Part shown: positions 6,582 through 14,632 of the stretch, one piece after another
Position numbering within the stretch: position 1 is the stretch's first letter
Layout of the letters: the number at the start of each line of letters is the position of its first letter
Assembly: GCA_018969295.1 (NCBI GenBank)
Contig: JAGWYN010000043.1
Location: 1-32,917 of the forward strand
Direction of reading: 5' to 3'
Length of the DNA stretch: 32,917 bases
Source: Chloroflexota bacterium
Lineage (GTDB): Bacteria > Chloroflexota > Anaerolineae > Caldilineales > Caldilineaceae
Position numbers and translations under genes: made by a program
The notes under the pieces: generated by a model
Told to the model about the DNA's origin: nothing
What the model saw: only the letters and a program-made list of their open reading frames with translations
Database searches by the model: none

Positions 6582-8051
6582 ATGACCTGGAACAAACCTT
6601 CCTCATCGGGTGATTCTCCTGCGAAGAGACAGACGGGGCGCCGGGTGTTGTTCAATACGGCGGCTCTGGCCAGCGCCAGCCTGTGGCGAATTGTCATCAG
6701 CTTTGTGCTGCAGGTGCTGATCGCCCGGCAGCTTGGGGTCGCAGGGCTGGGACAGTATACGATCGCACTGGCCTATTTGAATGTCAGCCAGGTGGTCGTC
6801 GAATTGGGGCTGCCGACGCTGCTGGTGCGGGAGCTGGCCCAGCAGCCGGCGCAGCGCCTCAGCTATTTCCGCTGGCTCCTGGCCATTCAGCTGCTGAACA
6901 GCCTGATGGTCTGGGCAGTTTTGATCGGCGTAGGCACCTGGCTGTCGGTGGGGCCGGCTATGGCGACTTCTCTCTGGCTGGTAGGTGCCTCTCTCCCGTT
7001 TTATGCGATCACCGCAGCGGCACAGACGCTGTTTCAGGCGAGCGAACGGATGGAACTGGTGATGGGGGTGGAGATCGCGATCAATACGCTGATCCTGGCG
7101 GCCAGCATCGGAGTGTTGTGGGCAGGCGGCGACGCACTGGCGCTGATCGCTGTGATGATTGGTACACAGGCCGCTTCCGCGCTGGCATGCAGCTGGCTGT
7201 TGGCACGCAGCCAGCTGTTGGCCGGCAGCCAGGAAGTGGCTGGAACCAACCCCATCCTGCTGCTGCGCCAGACCCTCCCGTTTCTTGGGCTGGCACTGGC
7301 AGAGGTCCTGCTGCAAAGGCTGGATATTTTGCTGCTGAGTGTAGTCGCCGGCCCGGCGGTGACAGGACTCTACAGCGCCGCCTACAACGTCGTGCGCGTC
7401 GCCATGAAGCTGATCCAGAGTTTCTGGCGCGCACTCTATCCCACCCTGAGCCGCCTGCAGCATCGCTCGGCAGAACAGTATGAACGGCTGCAGGCACTCG
7501 GCCTGCGTTTTGGGCTGCTGCTCTTGCTGTTGGCCGCCGCAGTCGGCTTCGGTGCAGCGGCAGAGCTGTTGGGGTGGATGTTGGGCGCCGAGTACGCTGC
7601 CGCTGGTCCCGTGCTCCGTTGTCTGCTCTGGGCCGTCCCCCTCTTTCTCTTTGAGGTCTATGCCCTGACCATGCTGATGATTGAACGCCAACTGCAGGCA
7701 AGTTTGTGGATCAGCATGCTCCATATCGGGGCCTTGTTGGGCCTGTTGCCACCCCTGGCAGTGCTCTGGGGGGCCGAGGGTGCCGGGATCGCCGTGTCGC
7801 TCGCAGGAGCCGCAGGCGCTACAACCGGGTTGCTGCTCCTGCACAGGCCGGTCGCTGGAATTGGACAGCCCGGCCTCTGGCTGGCTGCAGGCGTGGCAGG
7901 AACTTTGACGGCGCTGGCACCGTTTGATTGGCGTCTGAATGCCCTGCTGGCGGTGTGCGCGTATGGTCTCCTCTGTTGGGGAACCGGGGTGCTGGCTCCG
8001 AACGATCTGCAGTCGTTGCGCAGATTGCTGAGCAACCGTGAGCATGGATGA
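6582..8051 (+). CDS. Wzx-like polysaccharide flippase (MOP superfamily)
   Basis: This 489-residue, highly hydrophobic protein should have around 12-14 membrane spans. The N-terminal pattern, LFNTAALASASLWRIVISF followed by ARQLGVAGLGQYTIALAY, is typical of oligosaccharide flippases (Wzx/RfbX family), which move lipid-linked glycan units across the cytoplasmic membrane. Further family-like segments are LLQRLDILLLSVVAGPAVTGLYSAAYNVVR and the helix carrying SFWRALYPTLSRLQ. ATG 6582 is preferred over the open frame from 6549, whose extra residues (MACSLECDTHR) look noncoding. It is the first gene of the polysaccharide region. Its stop lies just before a promoter-like site that seems to serve the next gene. 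An ABC exporter is encoded further on, so two glycan export routes may coexist. Confidence 0.88.
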   Translation: MTWNKPSSSGDSPAKRQTGRRVLFNTAALASASLWRIVISFVLQVLIARQLGVAGLGQYTIALAYLNVSQVVVELGLPTLLVRELAQQPAQRLSYFRWLLAIQLLNSLMVWAVLIGVGTWLSVGPAMATSLWLVGASLPFYAITAAAQTLFQASERMELVMGVEIAINTLILAASIGVLWAGGDALALIAVMIGTQAASALACSWLLARSQLLAGSQEVAGTNPILLLRQTLPFLGLALAEVLLQRLDILLLSVVAGPAVTGLYSAAYNVVRVAMKLIQSFWRALYPTLSRLQHRSAEQYERLQALGLRFGLLLLLLAAAVGFGAAAELLGWMLGAEYAAAGPVLRCLLWAVPLFLFEVYALTMLMIERQLQASLWISMLHIGALLGLLPPLAVLWGAEGAGIAVSLAGAAGATTGLLLLHRPVAGIGQPGLWLAAGVAGTLTALAPFDWRLNALLAVCAYGLLCWGTGVLAPNDLQSLRRLLSNREHG

Positions 8052-8052
8052 T

Positions 8053-8081
8053 TTGTCGGAAATGGCCGGATGGGCTATACT
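8053..8081 (+). promoter_or_regulatory. Strong sigma-70-like promoter
   Basis: TTGTCG (8053-8058), a 17-nt spacer, and TATACT (8076-8081; five of six consensus bases). Predicted transcript start is near 8088, which rules out the overlapping ATG at 8048 for this transcript and supports initiation at 8135 or 8138. The site directly follows the flippase stop codon. Confidence 0.65.
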
Positions 8082-8134
8082 TGTATGTTGCCAATAGGCA
8101 GAGAACGGATGGATTGGTCGAAATTTGCAGGCAG

Positions 8135-9412
8135 ATGATGGCGATCGACTCAGACGAAAATAGACGGGTGCTCCGAGTGCTGATGATCGCTCCGACCAGT
8201 TTTTTTGGAGACTACGGCTGCCATGTGCGGATCCTGGAGGAGGCATCTGCCCTGCAGAGACTGGGTCACCGAGTTACGATCGTCACCTATCGCAACGGCC
8301 GTGATGTGCCAGGGTTGGATATCCGCCGAACGTTGCCTATCCCATGGCGACAACAATATGAAGTCGGGTCGAGTAGACATAAAATTGGATTTGATGCTTT
8401 GCTTGGCCTGAAAACAGTGCAACTTCTGCTGCGAGAACGATTTGATGTGCTCCACGCCCACTTGCACGAAGGTGCGCTGATTGCGCTGGTGCTGGGAAAA
8501 ATGTTCCGCCTGCCCGTCGTCTTTGACTTTCAGGGCAGCTTGACCGAAGAGATGATCGACCATCAATTTCTGCGGCGCTCCAGCACCCTCTACACACCGC
8601 TGCGAAAACTGGAAGAGTGGATCGACCGCAGCGTGGACATCACCTTGACCAGTTCAAAAAATGCTGAGCGTATTTTGGTGGAGTCCTTTGGCTGCACCGC
8701 TGCACGGATTCGGCCGCTGCCTGACTGTGTCGACGTCGAGACCTTTGCTCCCCTGCAGCCGGCGGAGCAGCCAGCCCGTTCTGCCGAACGCCTGCGGCTG
8801 GGAATTCCAGCCGCGGCTCCGGTGATCGTCTATCTGGGGTTGCTGGCACACTACCAGGGGACCGACCTGTTGCTGCAGGCGATGCAGCAGATTCGTTCTC
8901 TGCACCCAACCGTCTACCTGCTCCTGATGGGGTTTCCGGGTGTAGAACGGTACCAGCGGCTGGCCGGTGAACTGGGCGTCGCCGATCGCGTGATCTTGAC
9001 CGGGCGGATTCCTTATCATCAGGCACCAGCTTATTTGAAACTGGGGGATCTGGCGGTTGCACCCAAGCTGAGTTTGACAGAAGGGGCAGGCAAGCTGCTC
9101 AACTACATGGCATTGGGGCTGCCGACCGTGGCGTTCGAGACCCCCGTGGCGCGCGAATACCTGGGCGAACAGGGCGTCTACGCAGAACGGGGCAGCGCCG
9201 CCAGCCTGGCCACAGCGCTGATCGCCCTGGTCGAGGACCCCGGTCGCCGGGCCGAGCTGGGGGCAAAGCTGCGCCAGCGGGCCAGCGACCACTATGACTG
9301 GAACCGAGCGGCCCGCATGATCGCCCAAATCTATCTGGATCTCCTGGATAACCCACCGGCTGGAACCCCCAAGTGGATTGTTCGTGACGAACCACATGAA
9401 AAGACCGTTTGA
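8135..9412 (+). CDS. GT4-family glycosyltransferase
   Basis: This is a 425-residue, GT-B fold, cytoplasmic enzyme. The N-terminal acceptor domain begins RVLRVLMIAPTSFFGDYGCHV, with the Gly-rich loop after the first strand. The donor-binding half starts around PVIVYLGLLAHYQGTDLLLQAM and contains LKLGDLAVAPKLSLTEGAGK followed by LLNYMALGLPTVAF, the region where GT4 enzymes bind the nucleotide-sugar phosphates. The usual Glu-x7-Glu is not intact: a Glu is present in TEGAGK but the second position differs. The open frame reaches 8048, where an ATG overlaps the flippase stop, but the promoter at 8053-8081 lies inside that extension. I therefore start at 8135, with 8138 equally possible. No strong ribosome site is visible. 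The sugar and linkage cannot be predicted. Confidence 0.85.
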   Translation: MMAIDSDENRRVLRVLMIAPTSFFGDYGCHVRILEEASALQRLGHRVTIVTYRNGRDVPGLDIRRTLPIPWRQQYEVGSSRHKIGFDALLGLKTVQLLLRERFDVLHAHLHEGALIALVLGKMFRLPVVFDFQGSLTEEMIDHQFLRRSSTLYTPLRKLEEWIDRSVDITLTSSKNAERILVESFGCTAARIRPLPDCVDVETFAPLQPAEQPARSAERLRLGIPAAAPVIVYLGLLAHYQGTDLLLQAMQQIRSLHPTVYLLLMGFPGVERYQRLAGELGVADRVILTGRIPYHQAPAYLKLGDLAVAPKLSLTEGAGKLLNYMALGLPTVAFETPVAREYLGEQGVYAERGSAASLATALIALVEDPGRRAELGAKLRQRASDHYDWNRAARMIAQIYLDLLDNPPAGTPKWIVRDEPHEKTV

Positions 9413-9421
9413 GAGCTGGGT

Positions 9422-10294
9422 ATGAACCATTCCGACTCCAACCCGCCCCCCCACGCCAGCGGCCCTTTGCAGGCGCTGCATGTTTTGGGAGCGCGCGCAT
9501 CCTTGTTGTTGAACTATCGCTTCCTGATCTACAACCTGGTGGTCCGCGATTTGAAATCGCGCTACCGCAACAGCGTGCTGGGCTTTTTGTGGAGCCTGCT
9601 GAACCCTTTGGGGATGATGGCAGTTTTTACGGTGATTTCGCTGGTTCTGTTTCGAGATCAAACCATCGAAAATTATCCGATTTTTTTGCTGAGCGGGATC
9701 CTGGCCTGGAACTATTTTTCAGCCAGCATGATGACTGGGACAAACAGCGTGGTGGCCAACGGCCATCTGATCAAAAAGGTGCATTTCCCCACAGAGGTCC
9801 TGCCGATCGCAACGATCCTGGCCAATCTGGTCAATTTTATCCTGGCCTTGTTGCTGTTGTTTGCGGCCATTTTGATCTTTCGGATCGATTTTAGCCCCTG
9901 GATCTGGTTGCTGCCGGCGGTCATTCTGATCCAGACGATGTTTACGCTGGGGATTGTCTTTTTTTTGAGCACGCTGCAGGTCTACTACCACGATACGTTG
10001 ATCGTGATGGATGTGGTCATGCTGGCCTGGTTTTTTCTGACCCCGGTTTTTTATTCAGCCAACATGCTGCCGGTCTCTTATACCGTTGCAGGGTTCACCG
10101 TCGATATCCAGCGTCTGGTCTATATCTTGAACCCCATCGCATCGCTGGTCAATATGTACCGGGACCTGCTCTACTGGGGCTATCGCACGGACTTGGACTT
10201 TTTTTTGCGGACTTTTCTGACAAGTGTTGTTGTGTTGGTCGCTGGGTACTGGTTTTTTGTGCGCCACAGCGCCAATTTTAGCGAGGAGGTCTAA
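9422..10294 (+). CDS. wzm: Wzm-like ABC-2 polysaccharide export permease
   Basis: This 290-residue membrane protein of the ABC-2 type has about six spans. The N-terminal cytoplasmic stretch ends with VVRDLKSRYRNSVLGFLWSLLNP, the signature region of Wzm/TagG/RfbD exporters, which sits at the interface to the ATPase. FFLTPVFYSANMLP and YILNPIASLVNMYRDLLYWG are further typical segments. It should pair with the Wzt-like ATPase at 16157-17470 to export a lipid-linked or otherwise complete glycan. In most clusters wzm and wzt are adjacent; here they are separated by four genes. The ATG at 9422 lies 9 nt after the previous stop. The end is followed after 2 nt by the next ATG, with GAGGAGG inside this gene's 3' end serving that next gene. 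Confidence 0.9.
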   Translation: MNHSDSNPPPHASGPLQALHVLGARASLLLNYRFLIYNLVVRDLKSRYRNSVLGFLWSLLNPLGMMAVFTVISLVLFRDQTIENYPIFLLSGILAWNYFSASMMTGTNSVVANGHLIKKVHFPTEVLPIATILANLVNFILALLLLFAAILIFRIDFSPWIWLLPAVILIQTMFTLGIVFFLSTLQVYYHDTLIVMDVVMLAWFFLTPVFYSANMLPVSYTVAGFTVDIQRLVYILNPIASLVNMYRDLLYWGYRTDLDFFLRTFLTSVVVLVAGYWFFVRHSANFSEEV

Positions 10295-10296
10295 AG

Positions 10297-11379
10297 ATGG
10301 TTGGGGCATCTCGGTATTCTTCGGCCCGCAGGTCGGGCATCAGCAAGCATATCGCCGTTTGGATTTTGTTGTGTGGGCTGGTAGGGGCCGGGCTTCCGGC
10401 GCGCGCCAGCGCAGATGTTGAAATTTTGAGTCGGTATCCCCTGCCTGCTGCCCCGTTCGACGTTGCTGTGGAGAGCAGCAGCCGGATCTGGTTCACGTTG
10501 CCTGACGCCAATGCCATCGGCTCTTTGGAGCTGACTGGGACGGAGCCGGTATACACGCAGTATCCACTGCCTACCCCTGACAGCGAGCCCTACCGCCTGG
10601 TTGTCGCTGCTGGCCAGGTCTGGTTTACCCAGCGGCAGGGAAATCGCATCGGGCGACTGACCATTGCAGACGGCTCGCTGGTCGAGTACCCGGTGCCGAC
10701 CGCCGCCAGCCAGCCGACCGGGATCGATGTGGCCCCAGACGGGCGGGTCTGGTTCGCCGAAAGCGCCGGAAATCAGCTGGCCGTGTTGACGCCGGCCACC
10801 GGTACGATCGTCGAACGACCCACGGGAAGAACCAACACCCAGCTTGACCGGGTCAACGCACAATCGGCTGGGATCGTCTGGGTGACTGCCCCTGGGATCA
10901 ACCTCCTCTTTGGCTATCGTCTGGCCAACGCAGATTTCATCAGCGTCAGCCTGGAGGATACGACAGGGGCTCCGGGGAGCCTGCGCGGCCTGGCGGTGAG
11001 CAACATCGGCGTTCCCTGGGTGTCGACCCGCAACATCGCCAAACTGGGCAGCTACTTGTATGGTACGCTGGCAATCTGGCTTTGGTACCGCTACAGCCCA
11101 ACCACAGCAGACCTGGTCGACCTGGTGTGGGCCGATGTGGCGGGAGAGCCGGTCTTTTGGGGGGTGGATGCCGCCCGCAAGGAACTTGTTCAGATCGATG
11201 CCGAGACGCTCGGGGTGAGACACCGGATGCCCGTGGGGGGAAATGACAGCCAGCTGAGTGAGCTGGCGTTCGACCCCACAGGCGGTGTGGCCTGGGTTGC
11301 GGATTCAGGGACGTCGTCGCTTTACAGCTGGCAGGCCCCATATTCGCTCAAAACCTATCTGCCTGTGATCGATCGCTGA
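10297..11379 (+). CDS. Exported beta-propeller protein (Vgb/SMP-30-like repeats) with C-terminal LPxxxR tail
   Basis: This 360-residue protein has a signal peptide (basic start, core HIAVWILLCGLVGAGL, likely cleavage after ARASA near residue 40). The body repeats strands such as DVAVESSSRIWFTLPDANAIGSL, LVVAAGQVWFTQRQGNRIGRL and GIDVAPDGRVWFAESAGNQL, a pattern of virginiamycin B lyase-like and NHL-type propellers. Similar genes are often labelled streptogramin lyase. Here the mature protein has only a single His (VRHRMP), whereas the characterised lyase uses His in catalysis, so that activity is unlikely. A binding or scaffold role at the surface is more plausible. The last eight residues, TYLPVIDR, match the tails of three other exported proteins here. 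The ribosome site GAGGAGG (10283-10289) is strong. It sits immediately after wzm. Confidence 0.78.
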   Translation: MVGASRYSSARRSGISKHIAVWILLCGLVGAGLPARASADVEILSRYPLPAAPFDVAVESSSRIWFTLPDANAIGSLELTGTEPVYTQYPLPTPDSEPYRLVVAAGQVWFTQRQGNRIGRLTIADGSLVEYPVPTAASQPTGIDVAPDGRVWFAESAGNQLAVLTPATGTIVERPTGRTNTQLDRVNAQSAGIVWVTAPGINLLFGYRLANADFISVSLEDTTGAPGSLRGLAVSNIGVPWVSTRNIAKLGSYLYGTLAIWLWYRYSPTTADLVDLVWADVAGEPVFWGVDAARKELVQIDAETLGVRHRMPVGGNDSQLSELAFDPTGGVAWVADSGTSSLYSWQAPYSLKTYLPVIDR

Positions 11380-11381
11380 CC

Positions 11382-12752
11382 GTGGATGCAGGCAATGCAC
11401 GGCTGCCTGGGAGACGACAGATTGAATGGGGGGTCTGGCTGCTCCCTCCCCTGCTCTATCTTGGTCTGGTGACTGCCTATCTGTCCGTGATCCCGCTGGG
11501 AGAAAGTCCCGATGAGCCGGGCCATTGGCAGTGCGTGCAGCAGGTTGCCCTCTACAATCGTCTGCCGATCGTGGAACCGAAACCGCAGGGTCCATGGTGG
11601 GAGCCCAGCGCCATCTTGTCAGGGCGTATGTGCTACCACATGCCCCTCTACTATGTGCTGGCAGGTCTGGCCCAGAAACTGGCAAGCGCCACGACAGGGA
11701 CGCCGCTGGCGGTGGAGTTCCCGGCCTACAACGAGGCCTTTGGGGAGACCGGCGTGATGTTTCTTCATCCGGCCAGAACAGCGTTCTGGCCGCTGGCTGA
11801 ACCGGCTTCCGTGCTGGCTGCGCGCTGGATCTCGGTCCTGGGTGGGCTGGCAGTGGTCGGGGCAACCATGGGGATTGCCTATTCTTTGTGGGCAAAGTCT
11901 GCACTGGCAGCGGTGGTAGCAGGCCTCTGGGTGGCGGGTTGGCCGCAGTTTCTGTTTTTGAGCCGTGCCATCAGCAACGACAGCCTGGCTACAGCGTTGG
12001 CGGTTGGCGTGTTGGCGTGGTTGGTGTGTGACAGTCGGCCCCAGCGGTTTGTCGGACTCGCTCTGCTCTCGGCGCTGGCGGTGCTGACCAAGGTGACCAT
12101 GCTGTTTGTGGTGGTTGTGGTGGCTGCCGGCTGGCTGCTCGAACTGTGGAAAACCTCGGGGCAGCGCCGTGCCCTGTGGCGATCGGCGCTCCCGATGCTG
12201 GGAATCTGGGGTGGAACTCTGCTGTTGGTGCAGTGGACGCCGGTGCTGCGCGACCATTTTGGATCGAGCACCCGTTCGTTCAGCGTGCTCCACGAGCGCA
12301 TATTTCTGCTAGAATATTGGATAGAGGTACTGCGTCTGACCTTGAGCTCGGGGTGGGCGCGCTTTGGGTGGATGAACGTGGCAGCCCCGGATTGGCAGGC
12401 GTATCTGTGGTGGAGCGTTGTCGGTCTGTTGGCTTTGGGGGGAAGTGTGGTCTGGTGGCATCAGAAGCTGCCACGACGGACCCTGTTGGCGCTGCTGGTG
12501 CTGCTGTGGGTGGCGGGCAACCTGGCGACCTACCTGCGCATCAACCTGGCTGTGCCCCAGCCACAATTCCGATTTTTGATGAGTTTGCTGCCGATCGCCG
12601 GCGCGCTGGTGGCTGGCGGGCTTCTTCAGAAGCCCTGGCCCCGCGGCGTTCAGCCTGTTTGGCTGGTGGCATTCCTGGTGGGCGGGGCGATCGGGGTCAA
12701 TCTGGCCTTGCTCGGACAGCTGGTGTTGCCCAAATACTGGGGAATCCCCTGA
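11382..12752 (+). CDS. GT-C-type integral membrane glycosyltransferase (DUF2142/ArnT-like)
   Basis: This 456-residue protein has about ten or more membrane spans. The first external loop carries GESPDEPGHWQCVQQVAL. An acidic pair followed by His in this loop is the usual active-site feature of GT-C enzymes, and PDEPxH in particular resembles the DUF2142 group. Near the end, AVPQPQFRFLMSLLPIAGALVAGG resembles the Arg/Tyr-rich segment before the final helices of these enzymes. Such proteins take sugars from polyprenyl-phosphate donors and act at the outer face of the membrane. The start is GTG 11382, 2 nt after the propeller stop; no ATG in this frame precedes the first helix. The acceptor is unknown: glycan, lipid or exported protein are all possible. 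Confidence 0.78.
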   Translation: MDAGNARLPGRRQIEWGVWLLPPLLYLGLVTAYLSVIPLGESPDEPGHWQCVQQVALYNRLPIVEPKPQGPWWEPSAILSGRMCYHMPLYYVLAGLAQKLASATTGTPLAVEFPAYNEAFGETGVMFLHPARTAFWPLAEPASVLAARWISVLGGLAVVGATMGIAYSLWAKSALAAVVAGLWVAGWPQFLFLSRAISNDSLATALAVGVLAWLVCDSRPQRFVGLALLSALAVLTKVTMLFVVVVVAAGWLLELWKTSGQRRALWRSALPMLGIWGGTLLLVQWTPVLRDHFGSSTRSFSVLHERIFLLEYWIEVLRLTLSSGWARFGWMNVAAPDWQAYLWWSVVGLLALGGSVVWWHQKLPRRTLLALLVLLWVAGNLATYLRINLAVPQPQFRFLMSLLPIAGALVAGGLLQKPWPRGVQPVWLVAFLVGGAIGVNLALLGQLVLPKYWGIP

Positions 12753-12828
12753 CGCCGCGCAGGAAAAAGCCTGGTGGCCTGGAAAGCGCGCCAGCCGGCG
12801 TGGGGTGTGTGAAACTGGAGGAAAGACA

Positions 12829-14511
12829 ATGTTTGGGATCCACAAGAGTCGGCTGTCCGCCTGGCGCATGGCGTTGGGCGGAGTGTTCGCCTGGGTGGGG
12901 GTGATGGGGACACCGCTCTTGGTTTCGGCGGCGGTGGACAGCTGCACGGCTGCGCAGCTGGAGGCGACGTTTCTGCCGTTGGTCCCTGCCAGCGAACCTG
13001 CCCCCAACTGCCGGTACGGCGCTTCGGCCTCCGCTGCCGGCGCCGAGGCTGTGGCCGATCTGCAGATCGGATGGGTGGTGTCGTTCGGCGCCGCTGAACC
13101 TGCCTGGCTGCCGGCGGGTGTGGCACATACCCCGATGATCCGTCTGCACCAACTGCGCGATACATCGGGCCAGCGGCTGGACGCCTATACTGCCAGCCCA
13201 GCGTTGACAGAAGAGGCGCTGGGCAGCCTGATCGCCGCTGCCCCCGGCGCAGTCTGGATTGTGGGCAACGAAGTCGACCGTCTGAGCTGGCAGGATGACC
13301 TGATGCCAGAGATCTACGCGGTCGCCTACCACGACGCGTATCACTTTATCAAACAACAAGACCCGACGGCACAGGTCGCTGTCTCGGGTTTGGTGATGGT
13401 CTCCCCCGGACGCCTGCAGTACCTCGACAAAGTTCTCGACGCCTACCGGCAACGATATGGCAGCCCGATGCCGGTCGATGTCTGGACCTTTCATGCCTAC
13501 ATTTTTCCGGAACGGAACGAAGAATACTACTATCTAGACCCAGAGACCGGAGAGTGGGTTTTGGACGAAGAGAGCGGCAAAGCTGTCTTTGCTGGGATTG
13601 CCAATGGGACGGACCCGGCACTGGCCCTCCAAAAGCCGTACTGGAAACGCCCGCTGCAGGAGCAGCGGACGCTCTGCGAGCGCTCCGACTATTACTGCAT
13701 CTACGAGCACGACCAGGTCGATCTGCTGGCGCAACAGGTGGTCGCGATGCGTGGCTGGATGAAAGCCAACGGCTACCAGAGAACGCCGCTGCTCTTGACG
13801 GAGTGGTCGCTGCTGTACCAGTACATGCTGCTGCCGGATGGAACGTGTGCCGTCCAGGACGAGCAGGGAAACTGTTTTACACCAGAGCGGGTGACACAGT
13901 TTCTGCGCAACTCGGTGGCCTATCTGGAAACTGCTGCCGACAGCGCCTTGGGGTACCCCCTTGACAACAGCCGCCTGGTTCAACAGTGGGCCTGGTTTAC
14001 CCTGGACGCGCTCGGCGAAGGTGTCTTTACGGTGGGAAATCCCAGTTTGATGGTCGACCCCGTCACCGGGGAGCTGACGCAGATGGGGGTGGAGTATCGT
14101 ACCCAGATCGCCCAGCGCCCTGTCCAGCCCAATCTGGTGATCGACCGGGTTCGGGCCACCACCACGGCGATCGACCCTCTGACCGGCACCGCTGCCGCAC
14201 AGCTCAGGGCCCGTGTGCGCAACAACGGCAACACCCCGACGAAGCAGCCGTTCGAGGTGACTTTTTTCCGAGAGGGGGAGCCCCCGCAGGAGATCGGGCG
14301 TGCGACCGTCGCTGCAGGGTTGGAGGGATGTGCGGTTACGGAGGCTGTCGTGGAGGTGCTTTGGGAAGATCTTGCCCCTGGCGCCCATTTGTTTTCGGCG
14401 GTAGCCGATCTGGAGAACGTTGTGGGGTCCGGGGATCTGGCGTCGCGGGTCGCACGTTCGGCGGTGTTGGTGGACCCGGACATATTTTTCCTGCCCCTGC
14501 TGCAGCGTTGA
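12829..14511 (+). CDS. Exported glycoside-hydrolase-like protein with CARDB-like domain and LPxxxR tail (paralogue 1)
   Basis: The 560-residue protein has a signal peptide (core MALGGVFAWVGVMGTPLLVSA) and a TIM-barrel-like region. Two conserved acids fit a clan-A retaining glycosidase: Glu148 in VGNEVDR as acid/base, and Glu325 in LLLTEWSLL as nucleophile. Between them VDVWTFHAYIF supplies another typical strand end. Residues from about 435 (PNLVIDRVRATTTA, then RARVRNNGNTPTKQPFEV) form a CARDB-like beta-sandwich. The end is FFLPLLQR. The gene product is clearly paralogous to the next one, with an added segment of about 40 residues between the two Glu. ATG 12829 follows a good GGAGG (12817-12821). 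A role in trimming or releasing the exported polysaccharide, as PslG does in Psl clusters, is an inference; no family number can be assigned by eye. Confidence 0.75.
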   Translation: MFGIHKSRLSAWRMALGGVFAWVGVMGTPLLVSAAVDSCTAAQLEATFLPLVPASEPAPNCRYGASASAAGAEAVADLQIGWVVSFGAAEPAWLPAGVAHTPMIRLHQLRDTSGQRLDAYTASPALTEEALGSLIAAAPGAVWIVGNEVDRLSWQDDLMPEIYAVAYHDAYHFIKQQDPTAQVAVSGLVMVSPGRLQYLDKVLDAYRQRYGSPMPVDVWTFHAYIFPERNEEYYYLDPETGEWVLDEESGKAVFAGIANGTDPALALQKPYWKRPLQEQRTLCERSDYYCIYEHDQVDLLAQQVVAMRGWMKANGYQRTPLLLTEWSLLYQYMLLPDGTCAVQDEQGNCFTPERVTQFLRNSVAYLETAADSALGYPLDNSRLVQQWAWFTLDALGEGVFTVGNPSLMVDPVTGELTQMGVEYRTQIAQRPVQPNLVIDRVRATTTAIDPLTGTAAAQLRARVRNNGNTPTKQPFEVTFFREGEPPQEIGRATVAAGLEGCAVTEAVVEVLWEDLAPGAHLFSAVADLENVVGSGDLASRVARSAVLVDPDIFFLPLLQR

Positions 14512-14569
14512 GCGCTGCCCGGCAATTGCCCTTCCGCCAGAGCAGCGATGCTGAACGGTGCGCGGGCTG

Positions 14570-14578
14570 TGGTAGGAT
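14570..14578 (+). promoter_or_regulatory. Extended -10 promoter candidate
   Basis: TGG-TAGGAT forms an extended -10 element; a weak -35 (CTGAAC, 14551-14556) lies 16 nt upstream. Predicted start is near 14585, giving a leader of about 48 nt with the GAAGGAG ribosome site. The intergenic DNA before it holds the palindrome GGCAATTGCC (14521-14530), enclosed by CGCTGC and GCAGCG. Confidence 0.35.
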
Positions 14579-14632
14579 GCGTTCATCGCCTGTGCCTTGT
14601 TGGCGGTGGTTGTTGGAGAGAAGGAGTCTCAC

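Noticed and set aside
8048..8134. ATG 8048 overlapping the flippase stop as the start of the GT4 gene
   Set aside because: A strong promoter-like pair lies at 8053-8081, inside the would-be coding part, and the extra residues do not resemble a GT4 N-terminus. Coupled translation from a read-through transcript cannot be fully excluded.
12307..12316. TGCTAGAATA, an extended -10 match inside the first GT-C gene
   Set aside because: It lies about 500 nt upstream of the next start, within conserved coding sequence, with no -35 box. Probably chance.
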